A stretch of 64,000 bases of DNA from Streptomyces sp. JH14 (GCF_029428675.1 NZ_JAJNEL010000001.1:2418001-2482000); one strand, 5' to 3'; shown: positions 28,579 to 37,530, counted from the first letter of the stretch. The notes: generated from the letters alone by a model not told the origin. Numbers and translations: made by a program.

Positions 28579-28668
28579 TCAACCATCCCCGCGTGGGCGG
28601 GGACGACCCGCCGGCGGCCAGGGCGACGACGGCCAGCAGCGAACCACGCCGGAGCAGGCAGGGACGAC
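28579..28668 (-). CRISPR. Vestigial two-repeat type I-E-like CRISPR array
   Basis: A 29-nt sequence at 28579-28607 (plus-strand core AACCATCCCCGCGTGGGCGG followed by GGACGAC) matches the stem-loop repeat of actinobacterial type I-E arrays. A second, decayed copy begins with AACCACGCCGG at 28642 and ends GGGACGAC at 28668; it matches 20 of 27 positions. The copies are exactly 61 bp apart, the repeat-plus-32-nt-spacer period of type I-E. The single spacer would be 28608-28639. No third repeat is found one period away on either side and no cas gene is in the window. Confidence 0.65.
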
Positions 28669-28848
28669 GGTTCAGATTCCGTACTCCGTGATGCGCGCGC
28701 TCCCGCATCGCTCCCGAAGGGGTCCCGTTTCCGATGACACAAGTGCGCCACGTCACAAGAACGACAGCAACGGCCTCTTGAGGAGGCAGAAGGTCGGCAA
28801 GAGGATCAGGGCCTTCCAGTCTTGTTGGCAGCGCTTGAGGAGTTCGCC
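28669..28848. other. Leader region of subtilase gene
   Basis: Remaining part of the 468-bp gap between the winged-helix gene and the subtilase. It holds an AT-richer patch (28736-28800, with acaagaacgacagcaacgg) likely to contain the protease promoter. No gene is seen. Confidence 0.4.
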
Positions 28849-31800
28849 TTGCCCAAGGTTCCCATCCCCCGGTCCGGGCCCATCACGCTCGTCGTGGTGG
28901 CCGCCCTGGCACTCGGGGTCATGCCGGCCACCGCCGCGATATCCGCGGACCTGGCCAGTCCCGTGCAGCCCACCGCCGCCCACCAGGCACCCGGGGGCAT
29001 CAGCACGCACACCGTCACCCTGATCACCGGCGACAAGGTGACGATCGGCACCGCCGCCGACGGCACCGCCGTGCGGTCCTTCGAAGGCGTCAACGGAACC
29101 ACCACAGGTTTCCACCGCGCCGTCATCGACGGCTCGACGTACGTCTATCCCGACGCCGTCCTGCCGTACGTCACCACCGGGAAGCTGGACAAGCAACTGT
29201 TCAACGTGACCCGGCTGATCGCCGACGGCTACGACGACGCGCACACCTCCCGGCTGCCGCTGATCGTCCGTTACACCGCCGCCGCCGCGAGGTCCCGGAC
29301 CCAGCCGAAGGTGGCTGGCTCGACCATCGTCCGCCGGCTGGACAGCATCCAGGGCGCGGCCGTCGCGCAGAACCGCAAGCAGGCTCCGGCGTTCTGGTCC
29401 GCGCTCACCGGCGGATCCGGCTCGGCCGCCCGGTCGGCGCACCCCGCCTTCGCGGGGGGTGTCGCCAAGGTCTGGCTCGACGGCAAGGTGAAGGCCGACT
29501 TGGCCGACTCGACCGCCCAGATCGGCGCGCAGAAGGTCTGGGCGGAAGGCGACACCGGCAAGGACGTCAAGGTCGCGGTGCTCGACACCGGTGTGGACAC
29601 CGAACATCCCGACCTCGCCGGGCAGGTCGACGCCACCGCCAGCTTCATCCCGGAAGAGCCGGAGATCACCGACTACCACGGCCACGGCACCCACACCGCC
29701 TCGACGATCGCCGGCACCGGCAGCGCCTCCGACGGAAAGGAGCGGGGCGTCTCCTTCGGCGCGCGGCTGGAGATCGGCAAGGTGCTCAACGGCCGCGGCA
29801 GCGGCCAGGAGTCCTGGATCATCGCGGGCATGGAATGGGCTGCCCGGGACCAGCAGGCCAAGATCGTCAGCATGAGCCTGGGCGGCGGCGGCGACGCCAC
29901 CGATCCGATGAGCCAGGCGGTCGACGAGCTCAGCCGTGAGACCGGCGCGCTGTTCGTCATCGCGGCGGGCAACGGAGGCCCGCAGTCCATCGGCAGCCCC
30001 GGTGCCGCCGACTCCGCGCTGACCGTCGGTGCCGTGGACTACTCGGACCACCTCGCCAGCTTCTCCAGCACCGGCCCCCGCGGCGGCGACGCCGGGCTCA
30101 AGCCCGAGATCACCGCACCGGGCGTCGACATCCTGGCGGCCCGCTCCCAGTACGGGGAGGGCTCCGGGTACTACACGACGATGAGCGGCACGTCCATGGC
30201 GACGCCGCACGTCGCGGGCGCCGCCGCGCTGCTGGCCGCCGCCCACCCCGACTGGACCGGCCAGCAGCTGAAGGAGGCGCTCGTCAGCAGCGCCAAGGCC
30301 ACCCCGTCGTACACCCCCTACGAGGCGGGCAGCGGCCGGGTCGACGCCCTGGCGGCGGTGCACAGCACGGTCTTCGCGACCGCGAGCGCCTTCTCCGGCT
30401 TCCACGCGTGGCCCCAGAAGCCCGGTGAGACCGACGTCCGGAAGGTGACGTACACCAACACCGGCGACGCCCCGGTCACTCTGGACCTGGCGATCGACTC
30501 CGCCGCCCCGGCGGGTCTGTTCACCCTCTCCGACAGCCGGGTGACCATTCCCGCGCACGACACCGCCACGGTCTCCCTGACCGCGGACCTGGACCGGCTG
30601 CCGGCCGACCAGGCGATCAGCGGCATGATCACCGGTACGGACGCCGGCGGCGTGGTCCGTGCCCGCACCCTGATCGGCGTCGCCAAGGAGGGGCAGCGGC
30701 AGAACCTGACCATCGTCGCGAAGGACCGGCTGGGCCAGCCGCTCTCGGGCTACGCCATCCTCATCGCGGAGCACACCCTTACGGCGGTCGAGCTCGACGG
30801 GTCCGGCACCGGCACCACGCGGCTGCCCGCCGGAAACTACAGCGGATGGCTCATCGCCGACGTGCAGGGCGCCAACGGGCCCCACTCGCGGGGTATGGCG
30901 CTGCTCGGTTTCAGCAACGTGACGCTGGACCAGGACCGGACCGTCACTCTGGACGGGCGGAAGGCCCGTCAGATCCTGGCGCGCGTGCCGAAGCAGGGCA
31001 CCCTTGTCGCGCCGCGGCTGGACGTCCGCCGGACGTGGGTCGGCGGCGGCTCCTTCGAGACCTCCATGCTGCCCGACCCCTCCTACGACAGCATCTGGGC
31101 GCTTCCGACCGGCAAGAAGGTCACCGACGGCGAGTTCGAGTTCGGCGCCCGCTTCCGCCTCGAGCAGCCGGCACTGACCGTGGGCACGAAGACGGAGAAC
31201 TTCGCCGACCCGCTCGTCAAGCGCGCCGCCAAGCCGCTGCCGGCCGGCACCCGGACGCTGACCGCGGTCGACGCCGGTGACGGTTCCGCCGCGGAGCTGG
31301 CCCGGCGCAGTGTGCGGGGCAAGGCCGTGGTGGTGCGGGGCAGCAACCCGCGCGGGATCCAGGCGCAGGCGGAGGCCGCCGCGGCCGCGGGCGCGCAGGT
31401 GCTGCTGGTCGTCAACGACGGCATCGGTCGCATGCAGCCCTGGGACGAGACGACCTGGAGCCCCGAGAGCCCGGCTCCGCTGACGGTGGCGACCCTCAAC
31501 GCCGACCAGGGCGCCGACCTGATCGCCGCGATCCAGCGGGGCGAGGACAAGCTGAAGGTCACCTCGCACCCCACCACCGACTACCTCTACGACGTGGTGC
31601 ACCACTGGTCCGGCGCGGTCCCCGCGGACCCGACCTGGCGGGTGGAGCAGCGCGACCTCGGACGGGTGAACGTCTCGTTCCGCAACTACCGGCCGGGCAA
31701 GGCGATGGAGTTCCGCACCGACGTCTGGCGCGGCTGGGCGGTCTCCAACCCGGTGACGGCCCCCGCCCAGGGCGAGCGCACCGACTGGGTCACCGCCGAC

Positions 31801-32562
31801 GCGGACTGGGTCGAGGACGCGATCATCGCTTCCGAGACCATGCAGCACTCGATCGACACCCTGCACTACCCGGCCGGGAAGACCGCGGAGGTCCAGTGGT
31901 TCGGACCGATCCAGCGGCCCCGGATGGGTCCGATGGGCTATCAGCCGGTGCGCTACCTCGACGGGATGTACATCCCCGCGCCCAGCTGGGGTGACTCCGG
32001 CTCCGGCCACGTCGGCCAGGCGCGCGGCAACTTCGCTGTCAAGGACTGGATGTCGCTCTACCAGGGAGACCGGCAGCTCGACTGGGGCAACAACGAGTGG
32101 CTGCCGGTCACCGGGCTCGCCCCCGAGCGGCTGCCCTACCGCCTGGTGCTCGACAACGACCGGGGCTCCTGGGCCAACCCGTACTCCCGGCACACCCTGA
32201 CGGAGTGGAACTTCACCTCCGCCGCCAGCGGAGCCGAGGCGGCCGAGGCCGTGCCGCTGATCCAGCTCGACTACGGGGTCGACACCGACAAGGCCGGCCG
32301 GGCCGACCGGCGCGCCACGCTGACGGTGACGGCCTCGCACCTGCCCGGCACGACCGCCGCGATCGGCAAGCCCTCCCTCGAGGTCTCCTACGACGACGGC
32401 AAGACCTGGCAGCGGGCCGACCTGACCCGCTCCGGTGCCGGATGGCAGACGGGCCTGCACGCGCCCAAGTCGGCCGGCTTCGCCACGCTGCGGGTCACCG
32501 CCCGGGACAGCGCCGGCAATGACGTCTCGCAGACCATCACCCGGGCCTTCGGCCTGCGCTGA
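28849..32562 (+). CDS. Large secreted S8 family serine peptidase (subtilase)
   Basis: Extracellular subtilisin-like protease of about 1237 residues. TTG at 28849 is chosen for its GAGGAG site 6 nt upstream; a basic N-terminus and signal helix follow (ITLVVVAALALGVMPATAA). A prodomain of about 200 residues precedes the catalytic domain, with D246 (AVLDTGVD), H279 (HGHGTHTAS) and S449 (SGTSMATPH). Beyond about 520 are Fn3/Ig-like segments, a PA-like region (GKAVVVRGSNP, near 825) and a beta-rich tail. Length is typical of the long Streptomyces subtilases. It is monocistronic and closed by a hairpin. Confidence 0.92.
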   Translation: MPKVPIPRSGPITLVVVAALALGVMPATAAISADLASPVQPTAAHQAPGGISTHTVTLITGDKVTIGTAADGTAVRSFEGVNGTTTGFHRAVIDGSTYVYPDAVLPYVTTGKLDKQLFNVTRLIADGYDDAHTSRLPLIVRYTAAAARSRTQPKVAGSTIVRRLDSIQGAAVAQNRKQAPAFWSALTGGSGSAARSAHPAFAGGVAKVWLDGKVKADLADSTAQIGAQKVWAEGDTGKDVKVAVLDTGVDTEHPDLAGQVDATASFIPEEPEITDYHGHGTHTASTIAGTGSASDGKERGVSFGARLEIGKVLNGRGSGQESWIIAGMEWAARDQQAKIVSMSLGGGGDATDPMSQAVDELSRETGALFVIAAGNGGPQSIGSPGAADSALTVGAVDYSDHLASFSSTGPRGGDAGLKPEITAPGVDILAARSQYGEGSGYYTTMSGTSMATPHVAGAAALLAAAHPDWTGQQLKEALVSSAKATPSYTPYEAGSGRVDALAAVHSTVFATASAFSGFHAWPQKPGETDVRKVTYTNTGDAPVTLDLAIDSAAPAGLFTLSDSRVTIPAHDTATVSLTADLDRLPADQAISGMITGTDAGGVVRARTLIGVAKEGQRQNLTIVAKDRLGQPLSGYAILIAEHTLTAVELDGSGTGTTRLPAGNYSGWLIADVQGANGPHSRGMALLGFSNVTLDQDRTVTLDGRKARQILARVPKQGTLVAPRLDVRRTWVGGGSFETSMLPDPSYDSIWALPTGKKVTDGEFEFGARFRLEQPALTVGTKTENFADPLVKRAAKPLPAGTRTLTAVDAGDGSAAELARRSVRGKAVVVRGSNPRGIQAQAEAAAAAGAQVLLVVNDGIGRMQPWDETTWSPESPAPLTVATLNADQGADLIAAIQRGEDKLKVTSHPTTDYLYDVVHHWSGAVPADPTWRVEQRDLGRVNVSFRNYRPGKAMEFRTDVWRGWAVSNPVTAPAQGERTDWVTADADWVEDAIIASETMQHSIDTLHYPAGKTAEVQWFGPIQRPRMGPMGYQPVRYLDGMYIPAPSWGDSGSGHVGQARGNFAVKDWMSLYQGDRQLDWGNNEWLPVTGLAPERLPYRLVLDNDRGSWANPYSRHTLTEWNFTSAASGAEAAEAVPLIQLDYGVDTDKAGRADRRATLTVTASHLPGTTAAIGKPSLEVSYDDGKTWQRADLTRSGAGWQTGLHAPKSAGFATLRVTARDSAGNDVSQTITRAFGLR

Positions 32563-32581
32563 CGTCACCTCAGCACCACGC

Positions 32582-32614
32582 ACGGGCGGGGCCGCAACCG
32601 GCGGTCCCGCCCGT
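32582..32614 (+). terminator. Hairpin after subtilase gene
   Basis: ACGGGCGGGGCCGC pairs with GCGGTCCCGCCCGT across a 5-nt loop, 20 bp beyond the stop codon. Confidence 0.75.
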
Positions 32615-32748
32615 CGACGTCGTTCGCCGACCGTCCGGTTGTAGCGTTGTCGACCGACCAGGAGTCGACGCCCACCCGGGATTACTGTTCGGTAACACGG
32701 TTACGCGGGGGTTGGCGGCGCACGCGGCGAGGGATTGACTCATCAACC

Positions 32749-34131
32749 ATGACTGAGTGGACCGGCCGCACCGCCGTCGAGATCGCTTCCGCCGTACGTG
32801 GAGGACGGGCCACCGCGGCCGACGTCACCCGCCAGCACCTCGACCGCATCGCCCGGCTGGATCCGGACCTGTCCGCGTTCCGGCATGTGCGGGCGGAACA
32901 GGCGATGGCCGAGGCGGAAGCGGTGGACCGGCGGGCCGACCGTGCTTCCCTGCCGCTCGCGGGGGTCCCGGTCGCGGTCAAGGACAACATTGCGGTCGCG
33001 GGCGAACAGGCCCGTAGCGGATCCGCGGCCACGTCGCCGGACCGCAGCGCCGGCGATCACGTGATCGTCGAACGGCTGCGGGCGGCGGGCGCCGTGGTGG
33101 TCGGTCTGACCAACGTGCCGGAACTCTGTCTTGTCCCGATGGCCGACAGCGTCTACGGGATCGCCCGCAACCCCTGGAACGAGCAGCGCACGCCCGGCGG
33201 CTCCTCGGGCGGCAGCGCGGCGGCGGTGGCTGCCGGCCTGGTACCGCTGGCGCACGGCAACGATGGGTTCGGCTCGATCCGGATCCCCTGCGCCTGCTGC
33301 GGAACGATCGGGATCAAGCCGGGACGCGGTGTCGTACCGCATGCGCCGGACGACCCGACCTGGTTCGACCTGGTCGAGAACGGCCCCATCGCGACCACGG
33401 TGCAGGACGCGGCCCTCGGACTGGCCGTGATGGCCGACGAGCCGGGCTTCGCGAAGCTCGGCGAGGTGGGGGCGCTGCACATCGGCGTGTCGGTACGGCC
33501 GGTCTCGCCCGGCTTTCCGATCGCGGCCCGGTACCGCCGTGCGGCGCTGGAGACCGGGACGCTGCTCCAAGGACTCGGGCACACGGTGACCCGGCACATG
33601 CGGCGCTACCCGGCATGGCTGGGACCCGCGTCGCTGAGCTCCTGGTACGCGTCGGCGCGGGCCAGCGCCGCGGGACTCGACCGTGCCGGACTCGACCGGA
33701 GCACGCGCCGACTGACCGCGATCGGCGGGGCATTGGCGGCCGTGCACCTGGACGGGGCCCACGGGCGGGACCGCTGGCGCAGCGCCGCCGCGGAACGCTT
33801 CTTCGGGCAGATCGACGTGCTGCTGCTCCCCGCTCTCAGCCAGCCCGCGCCGCGGGCCGAGCGCTGGGGCGACCGCGGTGGACTGCGCACCTCCGCCGTC
33901 AGCACCCGCACGGCCTCGCTCTTCGGCTCCTGGAACATCGCAGGCTGGCCGGCGCTCGCCGTTCCCGTGGGTGTGGACGCTGACGCGATGCCCGTAGCGG
34001 TGCAGCTCGTGGCCAAACCCGGCGGCGAGAAGCTGCTGCTGGAGCTGGCCGCGCAGATCGAGGCGGTCAGGCCCTGGCCGCGGCACGCCCCGCGGTATGC
34101 CGCACACAGCGACGGCAACAGGAAGCCATAA
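32749..34131 (+). CDS. Amidase signature family protein
   Basis: Amide hydrolase of 460 residues with the Ser-cisSer-Lys triad: K78 (VAVKDN), the Ser pair S152/S153 (GGSSGGSAAA) and nucleophile S176 (NDGFGSIRIP). The NDG-x-GSIRIP form and the CCG that follows are nearer to 6-aminohexanoate-cyclic-dimer hydrolase-like amidases than to GatA. The chosen ATG begins the conserved N-terminus; no strong ribosome site is seen, with GAGGGA about 13 nt upstream. No glutamyl-tRNA partner genes lie nearby, so it is not GatA. Substrate unknown. Confidence 0.88.
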   Translation: MTEWTGRTAVEIASAVRGGRATAADVTRQHLDRIARLDPDLSAFRHVRAEQAMAEAEAVDRRADRASLPLAGVPVAVKDNIAVAGEQARSGSAATSPDRSAGDHVIVERLRAAGAVVVGLTNVPELCLVPMADSVYGIARNPWNEQRTPGGSSGGSAAAVAAGLVPLAHGNDGFGSIRIPCACCGTIGIKPGRGVVPHAPDDPTWFDLVENGPIATTVQDAALGLAVMADEPGFAKLGEVGALHIGVSVRPVSPGFPIAARYRRAALETGTLLQGLGHTVTRHMRRYPAWLGPASLSSWYASARASAAGLDRAGLDRSTRRLTAIGGALAAVHLDGAHGRDRWRSAAAERFFGQIDVLLLPALSQPAPRAERWGDRGGLRTSAVSTRTASLFGSWNIAGWPALAVPVGVDADAMPVAVQLVAKPGGEKLLLELAAQIEAVRPWPRHAPRYAAHSDGNRKP

Positions 34132-34246
34132 GGATCACGGGACAGCCGTCAGCGCCGTTCCAGCGGCATCTCATGACTTCCCGGTATTGAGGTGATCGGC
34201 TTCGGGCGGCGACGACGGGACCGATCCGCTCTCTCCGCAGGCCGGT

Positions 34247-34696
34247 TCAGGCCGAGGTCTTCGCGGGTTCCGACTCCGCGGGTTCCGTCGTAGCGGACTC
34301 GTTGAGGCGTTTGCCGAGCAGAACGAACAGCAGGATGAGCCCGACGGTGAGAAGGGTATGGCCCAGGCCGGCGATCCACGGCACGGCCTCGGGAACATGG
34401 CTTCCGAGAACCGTCTCGGTGCCGTGAACGAACATCATGGCGACGGTGATCGCGATACCCGCGTTGTAGAACCAGAAGAAGTAGGTGAAGAGTTTCGCCC
34501 CGGACAGCTGGAACTGCTTGTCGAGGGCGAGAACGATGAGAAAGCCCAGCATGCCCAGCGCCAGTAAGTGGGTGTGGATCAGGGACAGTTGGGTGTCGCC
34601 TTCGAAATGGTTGGCCTTGGTGAACTCCCGGTAGTACAGCCCGGAGATCACACCCACGATCATGTAGACGTGTGCCGCGTAGTACGACTTCCGCAT
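34247..34696 (-). CDS. DUF2871 membrane protein
   Basis: 149-residue integral membrane protein with four hydrophobic helices and conserved His residues in HVYMIVG, THLLALGMLGF and GLGHTLLTVG. Such spacing resembles haem- or metal-binding membrane proteins, but no function is established for DUF2871. A longer frame adds an Arg-rich, non-conserved leader; the ATG at 34696 is therefore used. It is divergent from the VOC gene. Confidence 0.85.
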   Translation of the reverse strand: MRKSYYAAHVYMIVGVISGLYYREFTKANHFEGDTQLSLIHTHLLALGMLGFLIVLALDKQFQLSGAKLFTYFFWFYNAGIAITVAMMFVHGTETVLGSHVPEAVPWIAGLGHTLLTVGLILLFVLLGKRLNESATTEPAESEPAKTSA

Positions 34697-34856
34697 CCTC
34701 GTTCGCCCCCTGCTGAACGAATACCGTCCTGTCGCGGGCCATTGAAGCACTCCACACCTGTGTGCGACACGGGTATTCGACCGAACAGATACTCGAGTCC
34801 CTTTCGCACGTTCGACCGACGCGACGCCGACGGTAGGGGGCTGCCAGGATGTCGTC

Positions 34857-35549
34857 ATGGAGCAGACGCTGAGTCGACCGGAAGCTTCGGAAGCGATCGA
34901 CGACCTGGGATGGCGCTATCTGCTGGGCGCGATCAGAACATCAGTGCCGGTCGGGTCGCTGAAGCAAGGGGTCCACGTGGCGACGAACGCGCTGGCGGTG
35001 TGCGGTGACGATGCCGATCAGCATCTTCGCGTCGACATCCGGCCCGGACGGGTCGTGCTCACACTTCAGTCGCTCGAACATGCTTCGGTGACGACTTGCG
35101 ATGTCGATCTCGCACATCGGATCTCCAGAGCTGTGCACGAAGCGGGGCTGCGTACGGAGCCGGAGATCAGCGCGGACGCACCGCGGTCGGTGCAGCTCCT
35201 GGAGATCGCGATCGACGCACTCGATGTCGCGACGATCCGGCCGTTCTGGAAGGCGGTGTTGGGCTACACCGGTGAGGCGGGAGCCGACGGCCCCGAGGAT
35301 CCGCTCGTCGACCCGGTCGGACAGGGCCCGGCGGTCTGGTTCCAGCAGATGGACCAGGCACGCCGGGAGCGTAATCGCATCCACTTCGATGTCTGCGTCC
35401 CGCACGACGAGGCGCCTCGGCGGGTCGAGGCCGCGCTGGCTGCCGGAGGTCGGCTGGTGTCCGCGATTCGTGCGCCGGCCTTCTGGGTGTTGGCCGACGG
35501 CGAGGGCAACGAGGCCTGTGTGACCACCTGGCAGGGCCGGGACGGTTGA
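34857..35549 (+). CDS. Pterin-dehydratase-like / VOC domain fusion protein
   Basis: 230 residues joining two small folds. The first 105 residues resemble a pterin-4a-carbinolamine dehydratase-like domain (LGWRYLLGAIRTSV, HLRVDIRPGRVVLTLQS, DLAHRISRAVHEAGL), but the catalytic His-His pair of true dehydratases is not evident. Residues 110-228 are a glyoxalase/VOC domain (IAIDALDVATIRPFWKAVLGY, RIHFDVCVPHDEA, FWVLADGEGNEACV) of the kind called Glyoxalase_6. This fusion is common in actinobacteria, with no known reaction. It is single-gene. Confidence 0.85.
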   Translation: MEQTLSRPEASEAIDDLGWRYLLGAIRTSVPVGSLKQGVHVATNALAVCGDDADQHLRVDIRPGRVVLTLQSLEHASVTTCDVDLAHRISRAVHEAGLRTEPEISADAPRSVQLLEIAIDALDVATIRPFWKAVLGYTGEAGADGPEDPLVDPVGQGPAVWFQQMDQARRERNRIHFDVCVPHDEAPRRVEAALAAGGRLVSAIRAPAFWVLADGEGNEACVTTWQGRDG

Positions 35550-35854
35550 GGCACGCGTGGTGAACGTGCCGGTCACGACGGCTCGTTGATGACGTCGGAC
35601 ATGACAGTGGCTCGCCTCGGATGGCGAGCCTGTCGTCCCTTGTGGCCACCGTCCGGTGGCCCTCAGGTGTGCCGTCTCGACCGCAGCCGTGGTCCGGCGT
35701 GCGCCCGGGGGGCGTGCCGTGGGTGGCTGCGGGAGTGGCTGTCGTGGGCAGGCCGGTCGCGCGGGACGCGGCCTGCGGTGATTCTCGTCCGGTCGGCCCG
35801 ACGCGTGGGCTTGGTGCCTGTCGGCTGGGTGACCGGGGTGTGCGTGGGGCTTGA
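35550..35854. other. 305-bp spacer with hairpin
   Basis: Between the VOC gene and the SLT gene end. Besides the hairpin at 35609-35630 it has only GC-rich sequence with no convincing gene. Confidence 0.5.
35609..35630 (+). terminator. Hairpin downstream of VOC gene
   Basis: GGCTCGCC / GGCGAGCC with a 6-nt loop, flanked by GACA/TGTC that extends the pairing past a bulge. It is 60 bp beyond the VOC gene stop. Confidence 0.6.
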
Positions 35855-36337
35855 TCAGTAGGCCGAGTTGACGTTGTCGATCGAGCCGTAGCGGTGGGCC
35901 GCGTAGTTGGCGGAGGCGGTGATGTTGGCGACCGGGTCGTAGATGTTCTGCGAGGTGCCGGCGACGTGGTAGGTCTTGAAGGTGGGGTCGATGACCTGCA
36001 TCAGGCCCTTGGAGGGGATGCCCTTCATGGCGTTGGAGTCCCAGTTGTTGATGGCGTTGGGGTTGCCGGAGGACTCGCGCATCAGGTTCTTGTGGATGCC
36101 CTCGTAGGTGGCCGGGATGCCCTGCTTGTGCAGGATCTCCAGCGACTGCTTGATCCAGCTGTCGACGTTGCCGCCGCTGGACTGGGCGGGGGCGGGGGCG
36201 GGGGTGGCGGCCGAGGCGGCCGGGGCGCTGACGACAGTGCCGGCCATCACCGCGGCGCCGGCGGCGACCATGCCCAGCGAGATCTTCTTGGTGCGGGTCA
36301 TGCGGGCGAACTTCGCGGGCATCGCGGTGATCTGCAC
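35855..36337 (-). CDS. Secreted SLT-type lytic transglycosylase-like protein
   Basis: 160-residue exported protein with a transglycosylase SLT-like domain that would cleave peptidoglycan glycan strands. The signal peptide is residues 1-43 (cut after ASA), after a GTG start with AGGA 8 nt upstream. The catalytic Glu is E88 in NLMRESSGNP; the downstream landmarks SKGLMQVIDPTF and NITASANYAAHRYG complete the minimal lysozyme-like fold. It ends without LysM or peptidoglycan-binding repeats. A long upstream region with tandem operator-like motifs suggests strong regulation. Confidence 0.88.
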   Translation of the reverse strand: MQITAMPAKFARMTRTKKISLGMVAAGAAVMAGTVVSAPAASAATPAPAPAQSSGGNVDSWIKQSLEILHKQGIPATYEGIHKNLMRESSGNPNAINNWDSNAMKGIPSKGLMQVIDPTFKTYHVAGTSQNIYDPVANITASANYAAHRYGSIDNVNSAY

Positions 36338-36460
36338 GTGGTAATTCCTGTTCTGTCGGGGGGTGATGCCAAGAATTGTTAATCAGGAAGGAATCCCGGG
36401 TCAATGACCCCCTTCTACTAGGATGATTAGTATCGGGCGCCTGAAACGATCCGGGGACGC

Positions 36461-36490
36461 CGAACAACGCGGGGAACGAGCGTTGTCGGG
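36461..36490 (-). promoter_or_regulatory. Hairpin in the 5' leader of the SLT gene
   Basis: An inverted repeat (minus strand CCGACAACGC ... GCGTTGTTCGG, one bulge) lies about 125-150 bp upstream of the SLT start. It could be an mRNA leader structure or a terminator for upstream transcription; no known riboswitch consensus was recognised. Confidence 0.4.
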
Positions 36491-36508
36491 TCTACTATTC
36501 GGCTTCAT

Positions 36509-36588
36509 AGTGACGCGGGCCATATGGCTCACCCCACACGGCAAATGCCTCAAAGCGGCACAAGAGTGACGCAGGTCATGTGACCTGC
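36509..36588. promoter_or_regulatory. Tandem 24-bp operator-like repeats upstream of SLT gene
   Basis: Two direct repeats beginning AGTGACGC start at 36509 and 36565, 56 bp apart, identical at 17 of 24 positions. Each contains a central palindrome: GCCATATGGC in the first and the perfect 18-bp GCAGGTCATGTGACCTGC (36571-36588) in the second. They lie about 170-250 bp upstream of the transglycosylase start. The regulator is unknown. Confidence 0.55.
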
Positions 36589-37437
36589 GCCATATCGAGG
36601 GCACCCAATTCGCTCACCGTAATAACGGGAAAGCGTTCCGTATTGACGAAAGGGGGCGGATTGCGGGGGAAATCGATCGGAATCCTGGACGGCGCCCACC
36701 GGCAGATTTACTACGGTCCGGTCGCGGCCCACGCCGGCACCACGCGGCGCGTGCCACCACCGGCGGATCGGCGTCGATTCGGCGGCGAGTGGCCGTATGC
36801 CAGCGCGAGACGGAGGAGGCCGCCGGCGGGGCCGAGCGAGGCGCGTCGTACGCGTGGAGATGGGATCAGCCCTCGGCCCCCGTCGACAGCAGCTTCATGG
36901 ACCCCTACATAGGGGTGCGCCGGCATATGGGGGTGCGCCGGGCACCCGGCGGCATGGCGCGATCCGCGGGGCGTGACCCACATGGCCGCCGACAGAACCG
37001 ATTCGACGGTTCGCTCCTGGTGACGAATGAACACGTTCCGTAGTAACCACAGGTCAGCGGGACCGATTGAGGTGGAACCAGCTCTTCCGCACCTCAGGGA
37101 GTGCCCTACATGCGTCTTCGGACCGCCACCGTCTTCACCGGCATCGGCTGCGAAGCCGACTCCTTCTTCTCCCCGCCCCTTCGGCAGCCGCGTCTCCGAG
37201 CGGCTGAAGCTCCGGCCGGTCGTAACGGCTGATTCCTGTGCCGCCGGTAGCCTCCCCGGCACGAGCCGTCTCGCGCTCGTACCGGGGCGGCGTTGCGCGC
37301 GGGGGCAGTCGGCGCCGGGCAACCTGAGGTCCGGCGCGCTTCGCCGATGCAGCGCAGGGCGCTCATGTTCCCTTAGACAAAGGGAAGTTCAGCGATCTCG
37401 GGCCCCGGGATCGAGCATGGTGGTGTGACGAGGCGCG
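36589..37437. other. Gene-poor interval
   Basis: Part of a 1.3-kb stretch without convincing genes. Frames on both strands are shadow-like. A short 40-codon frame from 37111 (MRLRTATVFTGIG..., with GGGAG upstream) is possible but unsupported. An inverted repeat TTCCCTT-N5-AAGGGAA at 37368-37386 may be an operator for the genes to the right. Confidence 0.45.
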
Positions 37438-37530
37438 TTGACGTCCCCTGTGATCCGCCTGCTGTCCGGCAGTCCGCGCAGCGGCTCCTCCGACGCAACC
37501 GTGCTCCGCACCGCGAGGCCGTGGTGCCGA
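37438..37530 (+). pseudogene. Remnant of NAD(P)H-dependent FMN reductase
   Basis: A GTG at about 37435-37438 begins a frame reading TSPVIRLLSGSPRSGSSD then TVLRTARPW. This is the N-terminal FMN-binding loop (SGSxRxGS) of flavodoxin-like NADPH-dependent FMN reductases. After TAR the homology continues in another frame as EAVVP and then vanishes within about 30 codons, leaving no room for the 180-residue enzyme. It is a truncated, frameshifted relic just upstream of the cupin gene. Confidence 0.5.

Noticed and set aside
28520..28730. Further CRISPR repeats one period (61 bp) before or after the two seen
   Set aside because: Positions 28520 and 28703 show no similarity to the repeat, so the array cannot be extended.
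28753..32583. 1276-codon minus-strand frame opposite the subtilase
   Set aside because: Composition is Arg/Gly/Val-rich shadow sequence; the plus strand holds all catalytic motifs of an S8 peptidase.
36338..36600. c-di-AMP (ydaO) riboswitch upstream of the SLT gene, as seen before some Streptomyces wall hydrolases
   Set aside because: The leader sequence does not show the ydaO core motifs that I know; hairpins and tandem operators are present instead.
36711..37322. 203-codon minus-strand frame
   Set aside because: No ribosome site, no conserved segment and random-like composition; it overlaps other spurious frames in the gene-poor interval.
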